32,885 bases of DNA, taken from DASZMJ01 sp035551935 (GTDB lineage Bacteria > Planctomycetota > Planctomycetia > Isosphaerales > Isosphaeraceae). The notes under the pieces were generated by a model. The model made no database searches. It was not told where the DNA came from and saw only the letters and a list, made by a program, of their open reading frames with translations. Location: assembly GCA_035551935.1 (NCBI GenBank), contig DASZMJ010000077.1:1-32885 (forward strand), in the 5' to 3' direction. Below are positions 16,147 to 24,180 of this stretch, piece by piece. A program made the position numbers and the translations under genes. The number at the start of each line of letters is the position of its first letter. Within the stretch, counting starts at the first letter, position 1.

Positions 16147-17475
16147 TCATGCGAAGAGTTCGTCGATCGGCGCCCCCTCGTCGAGGATGGCGACGGGGCG
16201 GTTCTCGGGGGTGACGAGGTGGCGGGTGGGGTCGACGCCGAGGGCGCGATAGATCGTCCAGGCGACGTCGGCGGGGCGGACGGGGCGGTCGGTGACGGAG
16301 GCGCCCTGGTCGTCGGAGCGGCCGACGACGCGGCCGGGGGCGACGCCGCCGCCGGCCCAGACGAGGCTGGCGACGTGGCCCCAGTGGTCGCGGCCGGCGT
16401 CCTTGTTCACCTTGGGCGAGCGGCCGAACTCGCCGAAGGCGACCACCAGGGTCGACTCGAGCAGGCCGCGCACGCCGAGGTCGTCGAGCAAGGCCGAGAG
16501 GGCCAGGTCGAGCTCGGGGAGGCGGCGGTCGAGGCTGTCGAAGATCTTGGCGTGGTGGTCCCAGCCGCCGCTGTTGACCGTCACGAACCGCACGCCCGCC
16601 TCGACCAGCCGCCGCGCCAGCAGGCAGCTCTGGCCGAGGGTCGTCCGGCCGTAGCGGTCGCGGAGCCGGGGGTCCTCGCGGCGGACGTCGAAGGCGCGGC
16701 GGGCCTCGGGCGAGAGGATCAGGTCGACGGCACGGCGCTGGAACTCGTCGAGGGTGCGGAGCTGGTCGTCCGCCTCGACCTGACCCGCCAGCCCGTCGAC
16801 GGCCGCGCGGAGGGTCTGGCGGCGGTCGAGCTTCGCGCCCAGGCCGGCCGGCGGGGTGATGTCCTGGACCTTGAAGTTCGCGTCGTTCGGGTCGCCCGTC
16901 TTGAACGACTCGTAACGCCCGCCGAGGAACGCGCTCTTGCCGAGCTCCCACGTGAACGACGGGTTGCGCGGCACGGCGAAGTACGGCGGCAACGGGCCGC
17001 GATAGCCCAGCTCGTGCGCGACGACCGCGCCGATCGCCGGATAATCGCCGAACGGCGAGCCGAACCGGCCCGAGAGGACCCAGTTGGTGGCCGTCTCGTG
17101 GTGGTCGTTGCCGTGGCTCCCCGAGCGGACGAGCGCGAACCGATCGTTCCGCGCCGCGAGGCGTTCCAGCTTGTCGCCGAACGTCACTCCCGGTAGCTTC
17201 GTCGCGATCGCCCCGTATTTCCCGCGCACCTCCGTCGGCGCCTCGGGCTTGGGGTCGAAGCTGTCATGGTGCGAGAGCCCGCCGCCGAGGTAGACCAGGA
17301 TCACCGATTGCGCCGTCTGCTTCGGCCGATCCGCGGCCTCGCCGTCATCCGCTCGCACCTCCGCCTGGAGCAAGGTCGGCAGGCCGAACGCCGCCAGGGC
17401 CCCGACCTGGAGGAAGTCGCGCCTCCGGACCCCGTCGCAACGCCCCCAATGCGGACCGACCGGTAAACTCAGCAT
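16147..17475 (-). CDS. DUF1501 family secreted protein (second paralogue)
   Basis: 442 residues from ATG 17475 to TGA 16147. A twin-arginine motif RRRDFLQVGALAAFG lies about 17 residues in, after the extended N-terminus common in this family. Characteristic segments: ILVYLGGGLSHHDSFDPKP, GSHGNDHHETATNW, VTVNSGGWDHHAKIF, AFGEFGRSP and AGRDHWGH. The fold is phosphatase/sulfatase-like but the reaction is unknown. It is clearly distinct from the paralogue at 4998-6434. The toxin-antitoxin pair on the other strand separates it from the cytochrome/WD40 and PPC genes, which point the same way and are common neighbours of such genes. Confidence 0.92.
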   Translation of the reverse strand: MLSLPVGPHWGRCDGVRRRDFLQVGALAAFGLPTLLQAEVRADDGEAADRPKQTAQSVILVYLGGGLSHHDSFDPKPEAPTEVRGKYGAIATKLPGVTFGDKLERLAARNDRFALVRSGSHGNDHHETATNWVLSGRFGSPFGDYPAIGAVVAHELGYRGPLPPYFAVPRNPSFTWELGKSAFLGGRYESFKTGDPNDANFKVQDITPPAGLGAKLDRRQTLRAAVDGLAGQVEADDQLRTLDEFQRRAVDLILSPEARRAFDVRREDPRLRDRYGRTTLGQSCLLARRLVEAGVRFVTVNSGGWDHHAKIFDSLDRRLPELDLALSALLDDLGVRGLLESTLVVAFGEFGRSPKVNKDAGRDHWGHVASLVWAGGGVAPGRVVGRSDDQGASVTDRPVRPADVAWTIYRALGVDPTRHLVTPENRPVAILDEGAPIDELFA

Positions 17476-17523
17476 CCCCGGGCCCCCTCGGTGATCCCCA
17501 CAGCCGTTCCCAGCTCCCGACCG

Positions 17524-17552
17524 ATTATGACCCGCGCCTGGGCGTTTTACAA
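17524..17552 (-). promoter_or_regulatory. Putative sigma70-type promoter for the DUF1501 gene
   Basis: Reading leftward, TTGTAA (17547-17552) and CATAAT (17524-17529) are separated by 17 bases and lie about 50 bp before the ATG at 17475. The 126-bp gap is locally AT-rich compared with its surroundings. The call rests on spacing and consensus only. Confidence 0.4.
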
Positions 17553-17601
17553 TCTTTGTTTGACAATCGCTCCGCCTGGACTCGCTCTTACCCGCCGCGT
17601 T

Positions 17602-18141
17602 TTATCGGTCGTCGGCCGGGGCCGAGGCGGGTCGGCGGACCTCACGCCAGAGTAGGACCGCGCCGACGCAGGCGGCGGCGAGGAGGGGGACCTCGCCGGG
17701 GCGGTTCCAATGGGCGAGGACGCCGCCGAGGGCGAAGAGGATGGATGTGGCCAGGGCGAGCAGGGATACTCGATGGTGGAGGCGGCCGACGTCGGTCTCG
17801 TAGAACTCGGCCAGCGAGCGATAGACGTGCCGGCCGGCGTCGTGCGGCGTGCAGAAGTCCTTCAGGACGCAAGAGTTGCACGACGAGGCCGGCGCCTTGT
17901 AGATGGCCAGCTTGTCGCGGTCGTCGCAGGTGTGGAGGGTCAAGAGCTCGCCCTGCGGGCACTCGTAGTGGTCGAGCACCGGGTCGTAGGCAAATCCCTG
18001 GTGCGCGAACCGCTGGGCCTTGCGATGGTGGGCCCTGGCGAGCCGTTCCAGGGCCCACCCGCCGACCCACAGCGCGACGAGATAGGCTAGCAGGAGGACC
18101 AGCGGCAGGTCGATCGACTTCGCCCAGGCGGCGAGCGGCAT
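17602..18141 (-). CDS. Membrane protein with an IS1182-transposase-like zinc cluster, nor operon
   Basis: 179 residues from ATG 18141 to TGA 17602. Helices are predicted at about residues 12-32, 125-145 and 152-167. Between them is a soluble loop: YDPVLDHYECPQG, then Cys88-x2-Cys91-x5-Cys97 (CNSCVLKDFCT) and GRHVYRSL. This order (Y/D-x-Y-x-CP-x-G, then C-x2-C-x5-C, then G-R-x-x-x-R) matches the C-terminal cysteine cluster of IS1182-type transposases, as I remember the family. No DDE catalytic region is present and the loop is intact between membrane segments. It therefore looks like a domesticated metal-binding domain, not a transposon relic. The gene follows norB by 22 bp and may help nitric-oxide reductase assembly or redox sensing (inference). 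Confidence 0.68.
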   Translation of the reverse strand: MPLAAWAKSIDLPLVLLLAYLVALWVGGWALERLARAHHRKAQRFAHQGFAYDPVLDHYECPQGELLTLHTCDDRDKLAIYKAPASSCNSCVLKDFCTPHDAGRHVYRSLAEFYETDVGRLHHRVSLLALATSILFALGGVLAHWNRPGEVPLLAAACVGAVLLWREVRRPASAPADDR

Positions 18142-18163
18142 GGGGTCGTCCTCGATGGCCCGA

Positions 18164-20466
18164 TCACTTCCCGGCGCCGGCGGGGACGACCTCGGTGAAC
18201 AGCGCGGCCGCGCCGGTCGGCTCGGCGTCGTCGCGGAGCGATGGCCCGCGGCGCGGGCGGATCGCCACGATGAGGGCCTGCCAGGCTAGGGCGAACGAGC
18301 CGGTCATGAAGATGACGTCGCCGGGGAATCGCGCCCAGGACAGCCACGGGTAGTTGCGGAACCACTCCGATCGGGCGTGCCAGTAGCCGTGCGTCACCAC
18401 GTCGCCGAGCTGCAACACGCCCAGCGGGAAGAGGTGGCCGAGGATCATCAGCATCAGCCCGACGTTCGTCGACCAGAAGGCGTAGCCGACGAGCCTCTCG
18501 CTCCAGTCCTCGGGCCGTGCCAGGTAGCGGGTGCAGAAGACGAGCAAGGCGAGGGCCAGCATCCCGTAGACCCCCATGAAGGCCGCGTGGCCGTGGTTGG
18601 AGGTCAAGAGCGTGCCGATCTGATAGTAACTGACGACCGGCAGGTTGATCAGGAAGCCGAAGACACCCGCACCGAGGAAGTTCCAGAAGCCGACGGAGAC
18701 CAGGAACAGGACCGCCCAGCGGTGCGGGAACTCGCGGGCGCCGCCCACCTGCTGCCGCGTGCCGAGCTGGAGGAACGACCACGCCTCGACCGTCAAGAGC
18801 GTCAGCGGGATGACCTCCGCGGCCGAGAAGAACGCGCCCAGGGCCATCTGGATCGCCGGGCCGCCGCTGAAATAGTTGTGGTGCATCGTGCCGATGACAC
18901 CACCGCACTAATATAAGATGATATCAAAATAAATGAGGCGGGTGGCGAACCGCTCCGAGACGATCCCCAGCAGGACGAAGATGTTGGCCACGAGCATGGT
19001 GGTGAAGAGTTCGAGGAAGTCCTCGACCCAGAGGTGGACGACCCAGAATCGCCAGAAGTCGACGACGGCGAACGTCCCCCTCGTGTGCGCCAGCAGGCCG
19101 ACGGCGTAGAACGCGGGGATGGTCAACGAGCTGTAGAGGAAGAGCCAGGGGAGGTTGCCGCGGCTCTCGACGTCGAGCCGGGGCTTGAGCCCCCGGTAGA
19201 TGATGACGAGCCAGAGCAGCAGGCCGACGATCAGCAGGACCATCCAGAAGCGACCTAGATCGATGTATTCCCAGCCCTGCGCGCCGAAGTTCGGCCGGGC
19301 CGAGCCGGCGAGCTTGCCGTGGATGCTGAGCGCCTCGCCGCCGAGGCTGCCGAAGACGACGATCGCCAACGCCCCGAGCAGGAGCCCCGACAGCACCCCC
19401 TGGCCCTTCGGCTCGCGGTCCGAGATCAACGGCGCCAGGAAGATGCCCGCGGCCAGGTACGCCGCCGCCACGAAGAAGATGGCGAGCTGGAGGTGCCAGG
19501 TCCGCGACAGGTTGTAGGGGAGGATCCGCGGCAGATCGATGCCGAAGAAGCCGGTAGCCTCGACGAGGTAGTGGACCGTCGCCCCGCCGACGAGGTTCTG
19601 GAGCACGAAGAGGGCGGCCACGACGAGGAAGAAGTACGCCGTCACCCGCTGCGCCGGCGTCAAGGCCACGGCCGACGGCGGCACGAACCGGATGCGACGC
19701 TCCTCGGTCTCGTGCCAGCCGACGGCGCCGCCGTAGCGGCCGTAGATGCCCAGCACGATCCCGATGCCCCCAGCAGCGCCACCAGCGACAGGGCGCTCCA
19801 CACGATCGCCTCGCCGGTGACGGAGTTGCCCGCCAGCTCCTCGGGCGGCCAGTTGTTCGTGTACGAATACGCCTTGCCGGGCCGCCGCGCCGTGCTCGTC
19901 CAGGCCGTCCAGGCGATGAAGGCGGCGACTTGCCGGCGTTGCTCGGGGTCGGCGATCAGGTGCGGCTTGAGGCCCGCGCCGCTGACCGAGCGGTCGAGGA
20001 ACGACTCGTCGAGGTGCTCACGGTTCGCCTCGAAGGCCGCGACCTGCCCCTCGCTCCAGGCCAGCGTCCCGGTGCCCGGGTCGTACCCGTTGGCCTGCAA
20101 CTCCCGCCGCATCCGCCGCTCGGCCGCGTCGTCGCCGCCGTAGCGGGCCTTCATCCCCAGGGCCTCGCGGTGCAGGTAGTCGGCGGTGAAGTCGGGCCCC
20201 AGGTAGGCGCCGTGGCCGTAGACGGTGCCGTACTCCATCAGGCCGTAGGTCAGGAAGTGCTCCTGTCCCTCGAGGATGTCGCGACGGTCGAAGAGCGTCT
20301 TGCCCGCCTCGTCCACGACCCGCTCGGGCACCGGCGCCGCGTCGCGATAGACGCGGACCGCCGCGTATCCCAGCACGGCGAAGCCGAAGATCAGCGTCAG
20401 GATCGCCGCCTGGAGCCATATGGGAGAGACCGTCATCGGTCGTCGTGCCCGAGCCAGGGTGCTCAT
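18164..20466 (-). pseudogene. norB: Quinol-dependent nitric oxide reductase, one frameshift and one in-frame TAG
   Basis: The start is ATG 20466, with GGAGG nine bases upstream, and the gene ends at 18164. One added base and readthrough of one stop give 767 residues, the normal size of a single-subunit qNor. Recognisable parts: N-terminal helix; periplasmic EYGTVYGHGAYLGPDFTA and SYTNNWPPEELAGN; then the heme-copper core NLSRTWHLQLAIFF, HLWVEDFLELF, GVIGTMHHNYFSG and TSNHGHAAFMG with metal-ligand histidines. The frame breaks in a C-run at 19767-19771 on the + strand (five where six are needed), near residue 232. TAG at 18908-18910 (residue about 520) sits between YFDIILY and CGGVIGTMHH, exactly before the conserved His pair. 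The enzyme would reduce NO to N2O in the membrane. Sequence error can explain the homopolymer but less easily the TAG. Confidence 0.85.
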
Positions 20467-20553
20467 CGTTGATATCCTCCGTTCCGAGATACGTCGATGA
20501 ACCTTGCCGGGTCGCTGCGGCCCGATAGACCGGAGGTTGAGGTCCGGCTTGCT

Positions 20554-20581
20554 ACCTTACGGCGGGGAAAACGGATGTCAA
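20554..20581 (-). promoter_or_regulatory. Putative promoter of the norB operon
   Basis: On the leftward strand TTGACA (20576-20581) and TAAGGT (20554-20559) are spaced by 16 bases, about 90 bp before the norB ATG. Just downstream an inverted pair CCGGA/TCCGG at 20530-20547 lies where a repressor could bind. The adjacent divergent Rrf2-type gene makes regulator control plausible, but no consensus operator can be confirmed. Confidence 0.45.
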
Positions 20582-20612
20582 GGTCCGATATCGCTCGCGA
20601 CGGGCGTCGGCG

Positions 20613-20895
20613 ATGATCTCCCAGACGGCGGAGTACGCCTCGCGGGCGGTGGTGGCCCTGGGGGGCGAGCCGGCGACGACCCGGCAGCTCGCCGAGGGGA
20701 CATGCATCCCGCCCGATGGACCTGTCCAGGGCCCTGCTAGCCCTGCGCCGCGCCGGCCTGATCCGCGCGGCGCGGTCCCGGCGGCGGTGCCATACTCACG
20801 CGGCCACGATCGCCCGCCTCCTCCGCGAAGGCGAGCCCCTCCACCCCCTCTGCGAGCCGGAACGGCCCGAGGACGGGCCCGACGCTTGCCCGCGC
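20613..20895 (+). pseudogene. Rrf2-family transcription regulator, multiply frameshifted
   Basis: From ATG 20613 the frame encodes MISQTAEYASRAVVALGGEP then TTRQLAEGTCIPPD, the classic Rrf2 N-terminal winged helix. At about 20717 one extra base shifts it. The continuation LSRALLALRRAGLI, the recognition-helix region, is in the +1 frame. Near 20782 a second shift is needed to read the wing (PGGGAILTRPR). The C-terminal part (PLCEPERPEDGPDACPRR) is again in another frame. The 3' limit is approximate. Rrf2 members such as NsrR sense NO through a 2Fe-2S cluster and repress nor genes. Divergent position beside norB fits that role, but the cysteine ligands cannot be aligned in the broken frame. Confidence 0.7.
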
Positions 20896-20962
20896 CGTTC
20901 CGGCACGGTTACGCTGGCCGTCGGGCTCACGACCGGAAACCCCGACGCGGGGAGGACCGACG

Positions 20963-22246
20963 ATGCACGTTCGAAGAAGCTGGGCGGCCGGTTGGCTCGG
21001 GATGGCGGCGATCGCGGCGGCGTCGGCGACCCTGGCGAGGGCGGGCGACGGCGGGAGGGCCACGGTCCGGGTCGGCGTCGACCAGGGGGACATCCGCGGC
21101 GCCGACAACCGGGCGTTGCAGGCGGCGGTCGACCAGGTGGCGGGGCTCGGGGGCGGCACGGTCGAGATCGGGCCGGGGCGCTTTGCGATGAGGAACGCGC
21201 TGAGCCTGCGCGACCACGTCCGCATCCGGGGGACGCCGGGCAAGACGGTGCTCGTCGCCTGCGACGGCGCAGAAACCCGCCTCGCCTGCGACGGCGACTG
21301 CAACGAGCGGCAGGTGACGCTGGAGGACCCGTCGGCGTTCCGCGTCGGCGACGGCGTCTCGATCCAGGACGAGGCGAACTCCGGCGGCTTCACCGTCACC
21401 ACCGCGACCCTCACCGCCAAACTCGACGACCGCACCTTCACGATCTCGGCCCCACTTTACCTCGACTACCTGGTCGACAAGAAGGCGACGGCCCGCCTGG
21501 CGTTCCCGGTCGTGGGCGGCTGGGGCGTGAAGGATGCGACGGTCGAGGGCCTGACGATCGAGGGGAACGCCTCGAGGCGCGGCGGCCGGCTCGACGGCTG
21601 CCGCGGCGGCGGGATCTACCTCTTCGAGTGCGAAGACATCTCGATCCGCGACTGCGACGTCCGCGCGTACAACGGCGACGGCATCAGCTTCCAGGTCTCG
21701 CGCGGGGTGACGGTCGAGGGCTGCACGGCCGAGCGGAACACCGGGCTCGGGCTCCATCCCGGCAGCGGCTCGTCGCGGCCGATCGTCCGCCGTTGCCGCG
21801 CCGTCGACAACGGCGGCGACGGTATGTTCGTCTGCTGGCGGGTCAAGCACGGCCTGTTCGAGGCCAACGAGCTCCGCGGCAACGCCGGCGCCGGCGTGTC
21901 GATCGGCCACAAGGACACCGACAACCTCTTCCGCTCCAACACGATCGTCGGCAACGCCGTGACCGGCGTCCTCTTCCGCCACGAATCCGAGGCCATGGGC
22001 GCCCACCGCAACGTCTTCGAGTCCAACCGGATCCTCGACAACGGCGGCACCTCCGGCCATCCCGCCGTCGCCGTCACCGTCCGCGGCCCGCACCGCGACC
22101 TCGTCTTCCGCGACAACACCCTCGGCTCCTCCTCGATCTCCCCCGGCCGCTCCGTCGGCATCCTCCACCCCCGCGCCGCCGAGGGCCTGAAGTCCGAGGG
22201 GAACCGCTTCCTCAATGTCGGCGCGGAGGTCGAAGAGGGGCCGTGA
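20963..22246 (+). CDS. Secreted right-handed parallel beta-helix protein
   Basis: 427 residues from ATG 20963, with GGGAGGA eight bases upstream, to TGA 22244-22246. A signal peptide (AGWLGMAAIAAASATLARAG) is followed by ADNRALQAAVDQVAGLGGG, the typical opening of pectate-lyase-like or NosD/PbH1 beta-helices. About ten short repeats follow, of the form GIYLFECEDISIRDCDVRAY and GDGISFQVSRGVTVEGC. Such folds bind or cleave polysaccharides; catalytic residues cannot be assigned. It is a single gene running toward the convergent stop at 22277, with only 30 bp between the stops. Confidence 0.85.
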   Translation: MHVRRSWAAGWLGMAAIAAASATLARAGDGGRATVRVGVDQGDIRGADNRALQAAVDQVAGLGGGTVEIGPGRFAMRNALSLRDHVRIRGTPGKTVLVACDGAETRLACDGDCNERQVTLEDPSAFRVGDGVSIQDEANSGGFTVTTATLTAKLDDRTFTISAPLYLDYLVDKKATARLAFPVVGGWGVKDATVEGLTIEGNASRRGGRLDGCRGGGIYLFECEDISIRDCDVRAYNGDGISFQVSRGVTVEGCTAERNTGLGLHPGSGSSRPIVRRCRAVDNGGDGMFVCWRVKHGLFEANELRGNAGAGVSIGHKDTDNLFRSNTIVGNAVTGVLFRHESEAMGAHRNVFESNRILDNGGTSGHPAVAVTVRGPHRDLVFRDNTLGSSSISPGRSVGILHPRAAEGLKSEGNRFLNVGAEVEEGP

Positions 22247-22276
22247 ACGGAACGGCCATGAGCCGGGCAATCCGTC

Positions 22277-22732
22277 TCAATCCTCCGAGGCTGTCGGCGG
22301 CCCGTTGTCGGGGAGGGGCGTGAGGTGCTGGCCTGCCTCGAGGATGCCGACGGGGCCGTCGAACCGCCAGGAACCGCCTTCGAAGACGAACTGGTAGACG
22401 GGGCCGACGCGGTTGGTGGGGCAGAGCCAGACGGCGTCGCCGTGCCGCCAGACCTGGTGGTTCTTGTGGATGTTCCGCGGGAGGCCGACGATCCCCCCTT
22501 CGGGGGCGAGCGCCAGCTCGTGGGTCTGGAGGTATCGGCTCGAGCAGAGCCGGCGGGCGGCGTCGAGGTCGGAGCGGTTGGCGGCGCCGATGAGGTCCCA
22601 GTAGGTCCGGATCGCCCCCCGCAACGGCGCCGTCCACCAGATCTCGGCCGCCAGGCCCGCGAGGATGGCCAGCACGCCCACCAGGATGATCAGGCCGCGT
22701 CGTCGTCGATTCCTGGCCGCTGGATCGTTCAT
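22277..22732 (-). CDS. Single-pass membrane protein, function unknown, end of GTPase block
   Basis: 151 residues from ATG 22732 to TGA 22277. A basic start (NDPAARNRRRRG) leads into one transmembrane helix (LIILVGVLAILAGLAAEIWW). The soluble domain (AIRTYWDLIGAANRSDLDAARRLCSSRY, then WRHGDAVWLCP and YQFVFEGGSWRFDGPVG) has the helix-plus-sheet layout of NTF2-like folds; this is inference. Its ATG overlaps the stop of GTPase A as ATGA, so the two are translated together, and it is the last gene of the block. Confidence 0.75.
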   Translation of the reverse strand: MNDPAARNRRRRGLIILVGVLAILAGLAAEIWWTAPLRGAIRTYWDLIGAANRSDLDAARRLCSSRYLQTHELALAPEGGIVGLPRNIHKNHQVWRHGDAVWLCPTNRVGPVYQFVFEGGSWRFDGPVGILEAGQHLTPLPDNGPPTASED

Positions 22733-23898
22733 GATTCGTCCGATCGGGAGGCGAGCCGGGCCTTGAGGCGGTCGGCGAGCCCTCGGGTCAAGGTGCGGCG
22801 GTCGGTGGCCTGGGCGAGCCGGTCGAGCAGGGCGACGAGGCCGGCGTCGCCCCAGTCGCGGCCGTTTTCGAAGTAGGTCACCAGGGCGCGACCCAGGACG
22901 TGGCCGAAGTAGCCCGCCGCGGTCGCCTGCGTCAACGCCCCCGCGGCGTGGCCGAGCCCCGGCACGAGCTTCAAGGCGCCTCCCAACCCGGTCGCCGCCA
23001 GCGATCCCCAGAGCGCAATCCGGCCGCCGCGGATCAGGTCGCGGGAGAGCTGCTGGAGCGACTCGGCCGAGAGGTCCGCATCGTAAACCGAGCCGACCCG
23101 CTTGACCAGCAAGGCGATCCCTCCCGAGCCGGTCAGCAGGTCGAGCACGGGGATCGGATTCACGGCCAGCGCCAGGGCCAGCGCCACGCTCGTCTCGTCG
23201 GCGACCCGCTCCGCCCGCTCTCGCCGGCGAACCCGATCGGCCTCGCGGACCTGGCGATGGGCCTCGACCTGTCCCGACGCATCGGCGAGCGCCTGCAAGT
23301 CCCCCGCCGCCTCGGCCAGGCAGGCCAGGATGCGGGTTTCGAGGGGTTCGACCTCCGGCTCGCCCCGGGTCGTCTCGATCCTTCCGTCCGGCCCCCGCTT
23401 TCTCACCAACGGCGCCGCCGCGATGCCGACCACGTCCTCGGCCGCGATCGTCCCGGCCAGCCGTCCCCGAATCTTCGACAGGACTTCCTCCTGCTCCTCC
23501 GGGTCGAGCAGGTCCATCTTGTTGACCGCGACCACGATCGGCTTTCCCACCACTCGCAGCCGTTCGATGGCCACTTGCGCCGAGGCGGTCAGGTCCTCCG
23601 CGGTGATGAAGATGATGAGGTCGGCCTTCCTGGCGGCTTCCAGTGCCAGCCTCTCCCTGGCCTCGTCGCCGACCTCCTCCAATCCCGGCGTGTCGATCAA
23701 CCTCACGGCCACCGGCCCGATCTCCGCGACGACCTCGCGCCACCCCGTCGCCTTGACTTCGGTCGTCGTACCGCCGACGGGGCTCGTCTCCGCGACCTGC
23801 TGCCGCGCCAATGCGTTGATCAGGCTCGACTTGCCGGCGTTGACCACGCCGAAGACGGCGAGGTCGACGGGCCGTTGAGCTTTCGTCGGTTGGCTCAT
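22729..23898 (-). CDS. GTPase A with DUF697-like hydrophobic C-terminus
   Basis: 389 residues from ATG 23898 to TGA 22729. The G domain starts immediately: G1 GVVNAGKS (residues 17-24), a G2 Thr in GGTTTEV, G3 DTPGLEEV, G4 NKMD and a probable G5 GIAAA. The G domain is of the Era/TrmE class. The second half is hydrophobic with the family signature NPIPVLDLLTG, then GYFGHVLGRALVTYF and RDWGDAGL near the end. The C-terminal region is DUF697-like, a domain also found in E. coli YcjF. The G domain is complete, so it should bind and hydrolyse GTP at the membrane. The gene is coupled by ATGA overlaps to the small membrane protein upstream and the gene downstream. A long in-frame extension to 24153 was rejected because it crosses that other gene. 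Confidence 0.9.
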   Translation of the reverse strand: MSQPTKAQRPVDLAVFGVVNAGKSSLINALARQQVAETSPVGGTTTEVKATGWREVVAEIGPVAVRLIDTPGLEEVGDEARERLALEAARKADLIIFITAEDLTASAQVAIERLRVVGKPIVVAVNKMDLLDPEEQEEVLSKIRGRLAGTIAAEDVVGIAAAPLVRKRGPDGRIETTRGEPEVEPLETRILACLAEAAGDLQALADASGQVEAHRQVREADRVRRRERAERVADETSVALALALAVNPIPVLDLLTGSGGIALLVKRVGSVYDADLSAESLQQLSRDLIRGGRIALWGSLAATGLGGALKLVPGLGHAAGALTQATAAGYFGHVLGRALVTYFENGRDWGDAGLVALLDRLAQATDRRTLTRGLADRLKARLASRSDES

Positions 23899-24128
23899 GG
23901 CCGTCGGTCCCCGGGTCGGCGGTATTCCTGGACGAGGGACCAGAGGCCGATCGCCACCGGCCCCAGGAGGAGTACCGCGGCGATCGCGAACATCACAGTA
24001 AGGACGACGCCTTGCAGGAGGTCCGGCTCTTTCCGCTGGAACTCGGAGAAGGTGCGGACGGAGGCCAGGATGACGGCCACGACGGCAACCGAAATGAGCA
24101 GAGATTGCAATTTGACTTGAATTTTCAT
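23895..24128 (-). CDS. Small two-helix membrane protein
   Basis: 77 residues from ATG 24128 to TGA 23895. Two hydrophobic segments (LLISVAVVAVILASV; VLTVMFAIAAVLLLGPVAIGLW) are joined by a short charged loop (RTFSEFQRKEPD), with a basic C-terminus (YRRPGDRRP). It overlaps the GTPase A start by four bases (ATGA), so it is cotranslated and probably belongs to the same complex or membrane site. No domain is recognised. The AT-rich start is unusual for this region. Confidence 0.7.
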   Translation of the reverse strand: MKIQVKLQSLLISVAVVAVILASVRTFSEFQRKEPDLLQGVVLTVMFAIAAVLLLGPVAIGLWSLVQEYRRPGDRRP

Positions 24129-24180
24129 ATTTAGTGTTTGTAGGGCAGGGCAAGCTCTACTCTACAGGAATCTCATAAGA

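Noticed and set aside
17602..18141. Remnant of an IS1182 transposon
   Set aside because: The frame is intact, has membrane helices on both sides, no catalytic domain and no terminal repeats; it is better read as a domesticated domain.
18908..18910. Pyrrolysine or selenocysteine recoding in norB
   Set aside because: TAG is not a selenocysteine codon, no downstream structure or conserved Pyl position is known in qNor, and the gene also carries a frameshift; kept only as an observation.
23899..24153. N-terminal extension of GTPase A to 24153
   Set aside because: It overlaps the small membrane protein gene in another frame and adds low-complexity Arg/Pro sequence before a G domain that starts naturally at 23898.
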